Shown one piece after another: positions 24,001 through 35,900 of a DNA stretch of 64,000 bases. The notes beneath the pieces are model-generated. The model saw only the letters and a program-made list of their open reading frames with translations. It searched no databases and was not told where the DNA came from. How positions within the stretch are numbered: position 1 is the stretch's first letter; every line of letters starts with the position of its first letter. Source of the stretch: Euwallacea fornicatus (lineage: Eukaryota; Arthropoda; Insecta; Coleoptera; Curculionidae); contig NC_089556.1 of assembly GCF_040115645.1 (NCBI RefSeq), positions 1,178,001 to 1,242,000 of the forward strand. The letters run 5' to 3'. The position numbers and the translations under genes are program-made.

Positions 24001-27000
24001 GTTACCCATGGTTTTAGGTATGGAACCCAGCCAAAATTGACTTTGGAACCACGAAGAAGTACCCCCCGCCGAAACCGTCAAACGAGCTGCATGGGCAAAA
24101 ACGCGTCAGGCATGGAGCGTTTCTATGAGAAAACTTTTCGTAACTTGAGATGAAAATCTTTTAGTTTACTGCTTTAAAAAATCATATTTCACCCTGCGGA
24201 AACCAGAAAAGAGTCAGATATAATTTCAGATTTAATCGTAAACATTCTCTATAATACAGACATAAAGCCGGATGAGTTTCCGGCGAACAGGAACTTTCAA
24301 GGGTAATAAATTTCCACTGTTGTTAAAGTTTTCATATTTAAGTAAATGGAAAAGCGGTGTTTATAATGGTGCATATCTTTAGAAGATTCAAAAGAAAATC
24401 CATGGACGATAGAAACTTCCATACACCCAGGACATTTACATCCAATCTGATGAACGTTAAAGTTGAAAGGGCCAAGAATATGGAACAATATTAACTGCAT
24501 TGCAGTGGTGTCCCAAATTCGTCCCTTTAGCATCTTAATTAGTAGTTTCAACTCTATTATTCACTAATGTCCAAAAGCAGAGTCGGTCTATCCAGAGGCC
24601 TCATAGTCGATGTTGTGAGATATTTATTACCAAAGTCTGTTTTGTCCGACGGCGCTAGCCCTGACATTCGAGTGATAAATGGATCTCGCCCCAAATCTGC
24701 ATTACGTCAATTATTATTATCGGATCGGCCATTGAATTGCTTTACGTTTCAACCGTGGTAGGATTTGATCAATTTGGAGAGAAATCAATCAAAAGATTTT
24801 TAGCTTTAAACACACTCTTCCTAACTGGGTTTTTGCTCCACATATTTCTTCTTTTTGACACTCGGGGACTTTCCATTTTCCCTTATCCAGATGCCCTCGT
24901 TTGCATTTCTTTGCGATCTTCTCTGCCCCATAATACATCAGTTTACCGACATCGTGAACGTCCAATGGATGTAAAGATTAAAACTCACTTCGCTACTCTG
25001 GGCCAGCGACCAAAGTCGTAACAGTAAAGTTCATTGTTTTGAGTTCATGTAGTTGCGCACAACTCAAAATTACCCCTTGGAGGAAGCTTTAGATAATCTC
25101 CCGTTGGATTTAATATATAACTATTTCAAGAGGATAGCGTGCCCTTACGTAAGGCAGGAGTTGCGCAGGAACGTCTATCACGTGAATGCCCTGGAAGATG
25201 AACAGGTACCCGTTGGAAGGGGTTCGTGTCCCAGCCAGAGGTGCATTTTTGGTGACAACTTTGGCACGTGACAGGTGATTTCGTTAAACATTTATTACGC
25301 GCCGTCGCCAAAACGTCAAGAGTGACAAAAAGCGCGTCACTTCCGGTCGATTATTCTCACAGCGCGATTCGCTTTCCTCGTCAAAATTCGAGGATACCTC
25401 CTTAAGAGATATCCGAATTTCTTTAATTGGAACAATTTCTATGAGAACAGCAACATCGATACCCAGCCCCCCTTTTTACAGCATTTCTCCTCAGAAAACA
25501 ACGGTTCTAATCCATTAACAAACAATTTAAGGCATCTTTTTACGGGTGGCTTTTCTGAGCCAGTCGACCAGCAGTAATTTGCTGTTATTTCCGCATTTCG
25601 GCTTCTATATAGCTGCCTTAATGGCTGAAACCATTACACGAGCGCATCGTCGCTCCATATTATATTTGTCTTCAAGCAGTTAGCTTTGGCGCCATAATGC
25701 CACCGCTGTCGCTTGATGAACTCTTCCAGATTTTAGATAGAGACGATTAACTGGAGCGTATATGCGCAAAAATCTCCTTTGCAGGGAAAAACGCCATTTT
25801 CGAAAACAAATTAGCTCTCGTGATTAAGCTCTTAAATAACTGTTAGCAGTGTTGAAGGGTTTCCGTTGTTTTCTAATTTTATTGCTTTCCAATTCCAATG
25901 TTTACGGAAAAAGTAATTAATGATCGCCTGATGAAAATCTAATTGAGTTGCTGCTTTTTATTGTTGTGTACTTTGCACTCTAACTCGGCTACTTCACGCG
26001 AGGATTTCGATGATTCCTGGGTGTTGCTGTGTGCGATAGCGTGAAGCATTGAAGACGTGCTTTGGGGATCAAACAGGCAAATAGTCAGACTTGGTTAACA
26101 GCTTTTCTTTTCATTTCAAAGACAGAGAATTGAGCGTTATTTCAAACACAACATTATGTTTTATTCATGTGGCGTTTTTCACGCGAATATGTGAATTATT
26201 TTGACCCAATAAATAAGGGTCGTTTGAAGGGATTTATGCGGTCTATCAGAGCGGCTTTATTGAATTTTTAATATGTTAAGAAACACCGGAATCTTTTTCT
26301 GTTCTGGAAAATGTTCTTTCCAAAATGAAAACACTTAAAACTCATTAAAGGAAACTTATCTTAAGCGAAAGCACCTGTGGTATTGTTGGTGATTTATTAA
26401 CGGGTCTTAACGACCCTCTTTACTACTTGCCTGTTGACAGAATCATGATCTACGACGCTATGGTTGCGAATAAGGCTGTATAATATATGCGAGTTTTATA
26501 TCTGTGAGGCAGTTTAAAATTCATTAGAGTGCATTCAATTTTCCAACTTTTGGAGAATCAAAAATTACTTTAGTAAAATGTAAAATCCCTTGCCGGTACT
26601 GTAATCTCAGAGCTCGCTTCAAAATTAAATGAAAAACATCATAGATTTATTATGTTGCTCTTATAATCAGTAGGTCTATAAAACTTTTATGACACACTTT
26701 TGGAGAATGGTATGATCATTCTTATAAGAATTCTCCCTAAAATTTTTATAGGGTTAAATTTATTTACCCCAACCTTTTTACCATCGTAACATCCAATGCA
26801 TAACAAATTTGCCGAATTAGGGGATGAAAAGCACGCTAAATCGCTCATTATTTCTTTTTTAATAAATAATGTATTTCCTCCTTCCATTTGAAGCCAGTTT
26901 GACATATCAAAAATCGTTCAGCGGAGGCACAGCCAGTTAATTTATCTTTGCTGATAGTCATTAGCTGTAATTTTTGAAAATTGCTGAAAAACCCTTCAGT

Positions 27001-28197
27001 TTAGGCGCTTATACGGGGCGGTGAACTTTCACACCTTGTGACACTTTGCCCCGTTTTTTCTCATTAGGTTTTTTTCACGTATGTCTCGAATTAAGTTCGT
27101 AAAATTTTGTACAACGATTTTCTTCAGGAACCTCCATAACAAAATGTCAAAATCGTCAGCAGCCTTATATTGAGTGTTATGTTTTTTATGTCACATATTA
27201 TTTTATTCTTTGTATCTTTTTTGGAGTACCCTGTACAAAACCTGATAAAAAATTTAATTTTCTTCTTCATTTTTTTTTGTTTTTTAGACTCTTGTAATAT
27301 GTTCATACCTTTCACCGTTTTGGTAAAATTTGCAAAAACATCTACCGATGCAGGTTAAGAACATAAAGGAGGCAAACAAAAAATGTGAAAAAAACTTGAA
27401 GCATTTAATCAAATTTCTTAAAATAAAAATAACTCTAAAAGAGAATAAAATTATAAAATCTTTTGAAAATGTGCGTTTTCGACCATGGGCCTATTAGCAT
27501 ATTTTTATTATTCTCCCCAGTGCTAGCGCTCTCTGAAATATCTCCATTATCATATGTTACACCCTATATAGTTTATATTAATTTTATTGCAGTCGGTATT
27601 GCTTCGGGAGTAATAATACTTATAATGTAATTGCAATAAATTCCTTTAATTACTAACCCATTTGGCGCCCCTCAGTTGAACGACTCTTTGATGTTGTAGC
27701 GTTCTTCCAAGGTTAAATGGTCGGTTAAATAAACTTTGCTTATTATTACCTAAAAATGCAGATTATTCTAAGGTAAAGATTCTGAAACAGGGCCATTTAT
27801 GTTGCCTGGTTTGAGAGTTTATAGCCCTGTCCCGCTTATAGAGTAGTCGATGTTGCCAGTGAATACCATTTTAATTAATTTAACTGGGTGAGAAATTATT
27901 AAGTCAGCGATATTTATTTAAAAGGATAAATAGGGGCATGGGAAAGTGGAGCAATTTTCCAAGAAATAAACTTGAAGAGTGGCGACTTTGAATATGACAC
28001 ATTTCCTCCACTAAACCAAAATATACATATATGCATGGGTTTGCGAATGCATTTGAAGAAAATGAGAATGGTAACTTAAAAGTAAATAGTCATCTAGGCC
28101 TATAATAAATTTTTATGTTATTGTAATGACTGACGATTTTTAACTGATATTTAAAGGGATCTCAGAGCCAGAAGAGTGAGTCAACTCACAATCGAGA
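21012..28197. other. Large non-coding stretch
   Basis: About 7 kb of AT-rich DNA. Open frames are short, lack recognisable domains and often overlap on both strands. One copy of a dispersed repeat lies at about 23570-23700. A GC-richer patch near 22710-22790 ends in a GTAAGT-like donor and could be an untranslated first exon, but nothing downstream confirms it. Confidence 0.4.
23570..23700. repeat. Dispersed repeat copy A with tRNA-arm-like hairpin
   Basis: Shares the strings AGTTTTTAATCAAAC, AGGGTGT and CTATTGTCC, in the same order and spacing, with 31446-31580. Between them is a hairpin, GGTCC and GGACC around a loop containing ATTCGATTC, like a tRNA T-arm. This could be a fragment of a tRNA-derived SINE. 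Confidence 0.5.
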
Positions 28198-29068
28198 ATG
28201 AAAATTTCGCATTCCTTCATAGTAGCTTGTGTGGCTTTTAATTTTGTCATGGCTGTTTGGCCCTACGTTGATCAAAAATCAATAGTTATTGCCAGTAATT
28301 CGAAACATACGGGTCTTATTGCAATCAAAATCAGATCAATCATTATTCGTATTATAGATTTGCTCGTTTTCGGTAATAATCGGATTGTCCTAACGCGTCC
28401 ACGGCTCTTTGCAGTCAGATATCATACGTGAGTACCCATTTCATGACATATTTCATTTTTTGAGTTCTGCTCAGCTGGATCGTAAATCGTTTATTTTTTT
28501 AATAGTTTTTGTTCTAGCACCGAAAATTCCCACGATTGTTGTAATAATTGCCGAAGGACGTACGTTATAGCACTGGAGAAGGTGCCTTTCGAAACTGCTG
28601 TAACACTTTGCTATCAATCTGGAATGGAAATTTCCACTCCTGCAACAGCTGAAGAGGAAGCCGCCTTGAACGTGCTTTGACTCAGAGAAATTCTGATTAA
28701 TAAACACTAAAACCGCTTTCGCAGAAAGTAAAATTCAATTTTACGTTTAAATATCGGAAAATTAAGCAGAGCCAATAACAGTGTATCTTCATATTTTTAA
28801 AGCGATTTACCACGACGCGACACGGATAGGAGGAGTTAGATGTTCAGCTGCAAGTTGCTTAAGGCAGGTTCTTCTGGATTACCACAGGAAAGCCCGTAGT
28901 CCATAACCAAATACAAACAATGCTAGCGGTACTAAAGAAGGCGAAAACTACCGTATGATTGCACACAGCAATGGTATAAGAAGATGGAACGATTGCGTAT
29001 GTTCCCATGCGAATAGGTATGCCTGCCAAAATAAGTGTTGTAACCGATCAAGTGTAAATTCGTTTTAA
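28198..29068 (+). pseudogene. Decayed C-type lectin gene
   Basis: Secreted sugar-binding or immune lectin family, now broken. A leader-like stretch opens at 28198. Behind a TTCTAG acceptor, 28518-28680 reads as the first half of a C-type lectin domain: CC, then YVIALEKV, the Cys-bearing LCYQSGMEI, and the helix with AEEEAAL, ended by a stop at 28678. The second half follows at 28863-29068: RFFWITTGKPV, then in another frame NNASGTKEGENY, WNDCVC and YACQ, where WND is the classic calcium-site motif and the final Cys pairs are in place. The frame change at about 28904-28907 looks like a small deletion where a conserved Trp segment is expected. Middle-domain residues (ATRIGG) are traceable near 28811-28835. 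Family assignment rests on motif order; loss of function rests on the stop and frameshift. Confidence 0.7.
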
Positions 29069-32000
29069 ATTTTATGCTTAATTTCTTCATAATAATAAAA
29101 ATAATTATTATTTCTATATTAAAATTTTTCTCTTCTGTGCATACTTTTGGAGTATTAAAAATATATCTCATATTTTTATTGGTGCATCTACGGACTCTTC
29201 AGTCTGAACTAGAAACCGTCAGCCGTTTAATCTTTAGCACTCTTTAAAATGACCTAAACATGCCAGAAACACTCCAAGTATATCTTATAATTTATTAGAA
29301 ACTCCAGGATACTCTTCCAATATGGAAAACTACGTTAACGAAATCTCATAGCAACTTGCAGATATTGTATATGAACAGAGTAGGATTATACCATTTCAGG
29401 ACTTGAGTGAGGAACGCGGGCTAACGATCGTAGATCTAGAATACTAGAGTCACAATGAGCGACTTGAACAATCAAAATTTCCGCAGGATTAAAGGTAGTG
29501 ACAGAAGGCTGCTGCCTCGCGAGCACGCCCCTGTAGATTCTGGATGAAATTTAATATATCTAAAAGGCAGAATATTGTTATTAAGCGAAGAAAAATTTAA
29601 TTCAATTGGTTTAAGGTTTTTTAAAATATTTAAAAACCGTTTTTAGCTTTGACTCCGATGAGCATTTCGTAGATGAATCGAACCCGGGCATATGTTTAAA
29701 GGAACTTTTCGTCTTATTTGGGCCCAAGTATCCTTTTTTCAAAGTTGCGCCGTACGTCATTCCCAGTTTTTTGCACGAAATAGAAAGAAATAATTATTTT
29801 ATTTTACTTCTTCTGGTAATGAAGACTTCCACCAGCGATTGCTGGCACGCTTGTCACATGTCTCACGCAATACGATTGCAAAAATTGAATTCCGCAACTG
29901 TTCTCATTTTGTGCAATTAAATCGGAATAGATTTTGACACTTTTCCGTTGGTTGGGGACGAATCCGCTTTTAAAGTTACTTGAAGAAAAACTGGTTCGGG
30001 AAGTTATTGGGCCTAATTCACCAAAAATAATTGCAGTTCACTAATCCATATCGCATTCTAACTCTTAAGATGATTACCGGAACTGCCGATTTCAGCTGAA
30101 TCACCACAGAACATCCAGTAGTTTATAAATTTCTCTCAGGCGTGTCAGACAATTTAGGAAGTACTGAGAACTGTCTTCAGTTAGTCTTTGTCGTTGGTAC
30201 CAAAGCTTGGAGCTATGTGCGATGTCCAGGCTTAGGGCTGACTAAATTATTTTGTTATACTATTAATGACAGCAAAAGCCTATGGATCTTAGCATTTCTG
30301 TTAGTCATTTTCAGTTTCGTAAATTTAATATTACTCTTTGGCACTCGCAACGAGGAACCAAGACGTACGAGAATGTACTTCGTTTGTCTCTTAATCGAAC
30401 ACCCCGCGCTGAAAAGATTTTTCAGAGAGTTCTGGCACCTTCCTTAATACCATCTTTTCCACCACCGGAAAGCCGACAGTTTACTGGAAGCTTCTTTTAA
30501 CGTAGCCGAGTAGTAGTAGAAGTCATGAGAATTGTGTTCAGAGAGCATTCACTAATAGCCCAATGGGATGAAACAATGAATTTTCTAGCTATGCGATTAT
30601 TCGCATTTGAATATGCGAAAATTCACCTTTGATCGGATACCTTATGGTTTCCGATCAAATTAGGTGTTGTCCTTCTTGAAGACATACAATATATTCAGCT
30701 ACTTGCTATGTTTATATATCTTCGACTGGGATTGAATCTGGGTCCTCTCTGCGACGAAAATATCTCACATATCCTCATTCAAATCAGTTCGAGTTCCTTG
30801 CCTTCCCGCTAAACCCAGAAAATCAAAGACCTCCTCTACCCCACACTCCTCTTAGGCTTACTTTCTACATATCGCATCGTAATATTATTATATGAAGTTT
30901 CTTTTGGTGTCGAAATTAGGTAATTTCTGTGCTCTTATAAAAATATTTCTCTCGGTATAATAAGAAGCTAACGAGGCGTAATATCACATCACATTTCATT
31001 TTTGTTAGAACGAAGTCTGGAGTTTTTCAGCTCAGATGAGGAATTTTATATTTGCATTGTCTGTTTGCCCAAATGGAATTTGTGGTCTTGGAATTTTTCG
31101 ATAAATTTTCAAGAAAATTATTCGATGAAACCCTCCGTCGAATTTTCCTTGCCGGATCAATTCTGACTAGATCCTCTCTAGATATATCCACAGATTGCCA
31201 CAGCTATCTTGCAGACGCAATTAACACATTTCGGTCCAGAAAAATGTCCACGCTGGACAATTTATTTCATTTTATCGGACCCTACCGTCACTGAGCCGAC
31301 CTAAGAAAATTGCCATGTGGAATTGGATGTGCCCTTTCTCGGTAATCTGTTGGACGTTTCTTTAAATCAAATTGCTAATAAGAAAATACTATTACGGTTT
31401 CTAACTATCTTCCACGAGAGTTCCGCATTAATTCTCTCTGCTTACAGTAATTAAGCCTTTAACCTTTCTGGAGTTGGCTACTCAAAAGGAAGTTTTTAAT
31501 CAAACAACTGGTAATTCAATTCCCAGCCCCAGGGTGTATACTATTGTCCCGTCTTTTAGAAGTTTTCTTACAATGCAAATTTTAATTTAGATTGTTATTT
31601 CTTTAGGAAATTTCACTGGTTAACTACTGGAGACATAAATGTGAAAATATCCAGAGATGGGAAGTGCGTTATCCAATCTTTTAATGACTAATATGTGGGG
31701 TAATATTTTCCTGTTCACTAAAATCGCAGTCCGAATAGTGTCGTTATAAAGACATTAATATCCGTTACGATTTCCGCAAATAATTTATGGCCCTTTTACA
31801 CTACACCAAATCCGTATTAAATCTCTGCATTATATCCATTTTAATCAATTTTGACTGCACCCGAAGGGTTAATATCCAGTTGTTTTTGGATCGTTTTTAC
31901 TGGCGATATGCAGATTTTTTGTGTCACTACAAATAACCAGTATATTTTCACGTTTTCAAAACTACTGAATAATTGCATTTAATTTATGTAGGGGAACACG

Positions 32001-32659
32001 AAATCGGCCATTTTGTTCAACATTACACCTCGTGATTCGGCCAATCACTGTTTCAAGAACTGACATTCTCCCGATGAAAGAAATCAATGGAAAATAATAA
32101 AAATTAACTTTAAGGCGAAACGGTCTCGACTGCGCAAAACTACGAAGGAAGCGAGAAAGCATTATCCAGCGATGATTTCATCTTTTTCCATGCGTATTGT
32201 TTTTCTGTTAAATTATTAGTACTTAATGCCGTTGGGAGATAAAAACCCATCGGCACCTCCAGGTGATGATCCCTGGATGTCTCCTCCCCGTAGACCGGGT
32301 AATCGACCCCGGAAGGGGACACACTGGTAACAGGAAGGCAGAAGGATGGATGTTAAATGGGAAACACTCGCCAGTGCCTAAACGCAGACATGAGGAAGGA
32401 GCGATTTATAGCATCAGCAACCCGCCCTTGGGGTACATACATGAGGAGAGACCAAGACGAAAAGACCAAGGAACTAACCCAAAGGCGGCCATACATGAAT
32501 GGATGCCACATCACAAAGAGAAGGATCTCGGGAGAAACCGGAAACTTGCGGCCACAATTTCCATTGCTAAAGGAAATGGTAAAAATTTCTGCAAGTTTTA
32601 CACTTTGGGATTGGTAACAACACAATACGGAAACAAAAAGACAAAGAGAAGGCAATTGG
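29069..32659. other. Non-coding stretch with an unexplained open frame
   Basis: AT-rich. The frame 30142-30447 is open for 101 codons with one hydrophobic segment, but there is no recognisable domain. From about 32240 base composition changes (A/G-rich, higher GC) and a frame stays open at 32263-32667; this may be the internal part of the retroelement remnant that follows. Confidence 0.35.
31446..31580. repeat. Dispersed repeat copy B with tRNA-arm-like hairpin
   Basis: Diverged partner of 23570-23700. The stem is CTGG and CCAG around a loop containing ATTCAATTC, so the stem bases differ from copy A but still pair. The flanking CTATTGTCC block is kept. Confidence 0.5.
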
Positions 32660-32900
32660 AAGGATAAAGAACGGCGGTGTCCCTCAACTAGAAAGGACTG
32701 GAACCGAGCACGGGGAAGCGCAAAGCCATTCCGAAGGATCGCTGGATTACACCAACGGTTAAAAGAAGTTAAACAGGACCTACATGATCAAAAGAAACAG
32801 TAGATGTCCTAAAAACACAACGGATGTGGGGGGCTCGGAATCAACTAGCAGGAGACGAGTGGATTAGCTACTTGCAGTCCTGTTCGACTCTAACGGTATA
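32660..32900 (+). mobile_element. Probable 3' end of a non-LTR retrotransposon (LINE)
   Basis: Decayed frames read GKRKAIPKDRWI, then EVKQDLHDQ, then LAGDEWISYL. The order matches the C-terminal signature of many LINE reverse transcriptases: Gly-Lys-Arg with basic and Pro residues before an aromatic RW, a DL helix, and a late acidic residue before Trp. Frameshifts and stops separate the pieces. The composition differs from the surroundings. The clade is not resolved and no poly-A tail or target duplication was identified. Confidence 0.4.
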
Positions 32901-35900
32901 TCTCAAAAAGTAATGATCTACGTTTCTGTGGGTAACCCAACTTAAAATGTGTTTTTGAATCATTAGTGAACCATTGATTAGAAAACCTGAAACATCCTGT
33001 AGACAACTCGCTTTATTAAAAACTTCTTGGAACTTTTCATTTGGAAGTTATAAATTGCGAAACTTGTAGGAAGTTTTGAGTAGCATTTTTAGTCCCAGTG
33101 ATGCCCTATTAGTTTTATCCATAACATCCAACTCAAAATCGCGAACTCGATTCCATAAAACTAATAATAAAATACTAATTTCTAAACTTACTTGAACCTT
33201 CGAGTACACATTTAGAGTTTCAGTGATGCCGGGTTGCTCCTGCCGACGACTTCCAAGAGCAATTGTCGATCGAGCTCATATTTTCAAAATTTTAAAGGAA
33301 AATCCATCTACAGAAGGGTGTCTTTTGGAAGTTTTGTTCGAAAGGTACGCATTTTGAAATTCGCTTCAAGTCCCAACAAATTCATGTCAGGCACTGTTCT
33401 ATTGCTCCCGTCCAAAACTCCCAGCTAAAGACGCGAGTTGAGCTGAAACATCCAGTATTTTTAGGAAAAAATCGTTATTTGGAAGTTACAAATGTTTATA
33501 TATTGTATGTGCTCTAATTTAATATTTTAAAAATAAATTAAATACTAACGAAATATACATAGTTCTGGGACGACTGCAAGAGTTCGAATTCCTCGAAGTG
33601 TATTCAATAGGGAATTCTCATATGGCGATGCGCGCGCAGATGACGCTCCGGTCATATAAAGCGTCATCCGCGGATACCGCGGCAAGTAAAGTAATATATT
33701 TACACAAAAAATACCTAAAAAATGTATGAACTTTTCGCCTTTTTGGGACTACTTTCCCTTAACATTGCGGAGAAATGTTCCTAAACCCTTTAAATGGATT
33801 AATTTTTAAATAATTTTGGAGAGCAGGTTTCAGGATTCTTGATAAACACCCTGCAGAATGTATTTGGGATATTTCATTATCTGGGAAATTTTGGCGGAGT
33901 GGAATTTTCGGACAGCTAAGCATCGATGTTAGTGGTCTTAATAAAGAGAATATTCGAAATTTTTGACTTCTAAAGCTGATATATAATAACTCACGTAGTT
34001 CGTAATGCGAATTCGTGAAAGTTTCAATTAAACCTGACTTTTACTGCATATTGAATATTAGCATTTTTGGACTTTACGGGAATGGAGTTAACTAAGAAAA
34101 GAAAACTCTCGATTTTTAACGCACTCGAGGATAGATGGGGCGACCCTGAAATTAAAGCGCCCGATGCGCTGGAGATTGATGTGCCCGGAGTCGTCTTGGT
34201 TCATCTAAATACCTCCCTAGGAACTAGCACGTTTTCGCCACCATTGATGTGAGTTCTTCTAAAATGGTAGACTATGCCGAACTCTTAAGAATAAAAGAAA
34301 ACTAACTGCAAGAGGTACGATTTTACCGGTAAAACGCTTATAAATTAGACGAGTAATACTTGGCAAATTCACAACTTGCGGTGGATTCACCTGAAGGATT
34401 CGCGCTTTAATACTTAAGAGACTTAAACAAATAGCAGTATAAAACTGTCTGCACATAACGGCAATAAAGCTTGCTATAGGATTTTATCACTTGTATATGA
34501 CGACCTTATTCTTCCCCGGGCTACATTCTCTCCCTTCGTTTTTATGTTGATTTTGAACTTCTGGTTGAAAAGTATCACTTTAAAATTCCTTTTGTATAGA
34601 AAGAGAAGTGGTGCACTTCGGCCAACTAAGAGTATTGAAAGCCAAGTAAAACGTCTTCAAAAGAAACGCCGATCTCCATAAGTCTTATTTATAAAAATTA
34701 ACATCGACGATCCAAAAGTACCTTCCGTCGTCCAGGAAATCATGCAGATGTCTCAATTTGTCGTTGTTTGAGTTTAAAATTTTAAGTTGTTTCCAAATCA
34801 AGAAGTTTTCTGTTTAATTTCCCGATATTTTTCAAGGCGGATGTAGTGAATACGCGACTAGATGAAAAAGTTTCCGAGCTCGAACTTGTAAATTAATTGT
34901 ATGTCTTTCTAATTTCGCTCAGTGAAGTTTCTTAACGAGTTTAGTGGAGCCTGGGACCGTCCCATTTAAATTTAATTTTAAATGTCTATTTCTGCGAGGC
35001 GGTATGGCACTAAATAGAATTATCTTCAGTGTTTCTGTAAAGGGATAAGTTCTAACTACCGGTGCAGTTTTAGTTAGCTAAACTAATACGGAAATTTGCC
35101 CCTTAATAAGCTAGATTCCATTTTAACGTCTTGTCGTTAGTCACTAGCGAGATTCGACCCACTGCGTGCTCCTAAAGTATCGCTTCTGAATTGATTCACT
35201 TAACAATACGATTGTCCGAGAATGCCAACGTTTGAATTGTCTAAGGTATAATACGTGTACCATTATGACAGGCATTATCATTAGTTGCGAAATATTGCAG
35301 AATAACAATTTTCTCTCATCTCCGCATGACCACATCACCCTTAAAGCTGGAATTTCCCACTGGACATAAAAGATTCCTGCCATGGACAGTTGACGCAGTT
35401 TACCCAGTGCACTATAGGTCAAAATCGAGGGAAACAGCCACCTTCACATTCCCCTGAAATGGAACAATAAAATGTGTAAGTGCAAAAGAGACAAGATTTA
35501 ATTAAACTCTGGATTTGACAGTAATTGAAATCGGTAAACGTAGATTTGTGTTACGAGAGCCGCAAAACAATTAACAGCAGGGATTCGATTTAAATCGTTT
35601 GTTGGACATATTAACTTTAATCAGAATTCGAACATTATAGAGTGAGAATGGATCCAACACTCATGCAGAGGGGTAATTTTGAACCTTGCAAAAAGTATGG
35701 TGAATTTGTGACATGCATAACATTTGGTTCCGGATTGAGTTTTATGATTACGAGGACCTTTGCGATCCGACGAGATTTCCAAATTCTCATTAGAATGCAC
35801 CTTCATAAATATTCAAATAATCCGAATAACGTTGTCCCTGTTCACAATTTGCCTAATGAAGCTTGAAATAGTGCGTTTCGTCTATTTACATTTCCAGTCC

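Noticed and set aside
29674..29694. tRNA-like T-arm (minus strand, GGTTCGATTC)
   Set aside because: The upstream sequence does not fold into D and anticodon arms and there is no acceptor stem, so it is not a tRNA gene.
33622..33685. GC-rich ATG-led first exon with GTAAAG donor
   Set aside because: Only 21 codons, and no second exon could be found.
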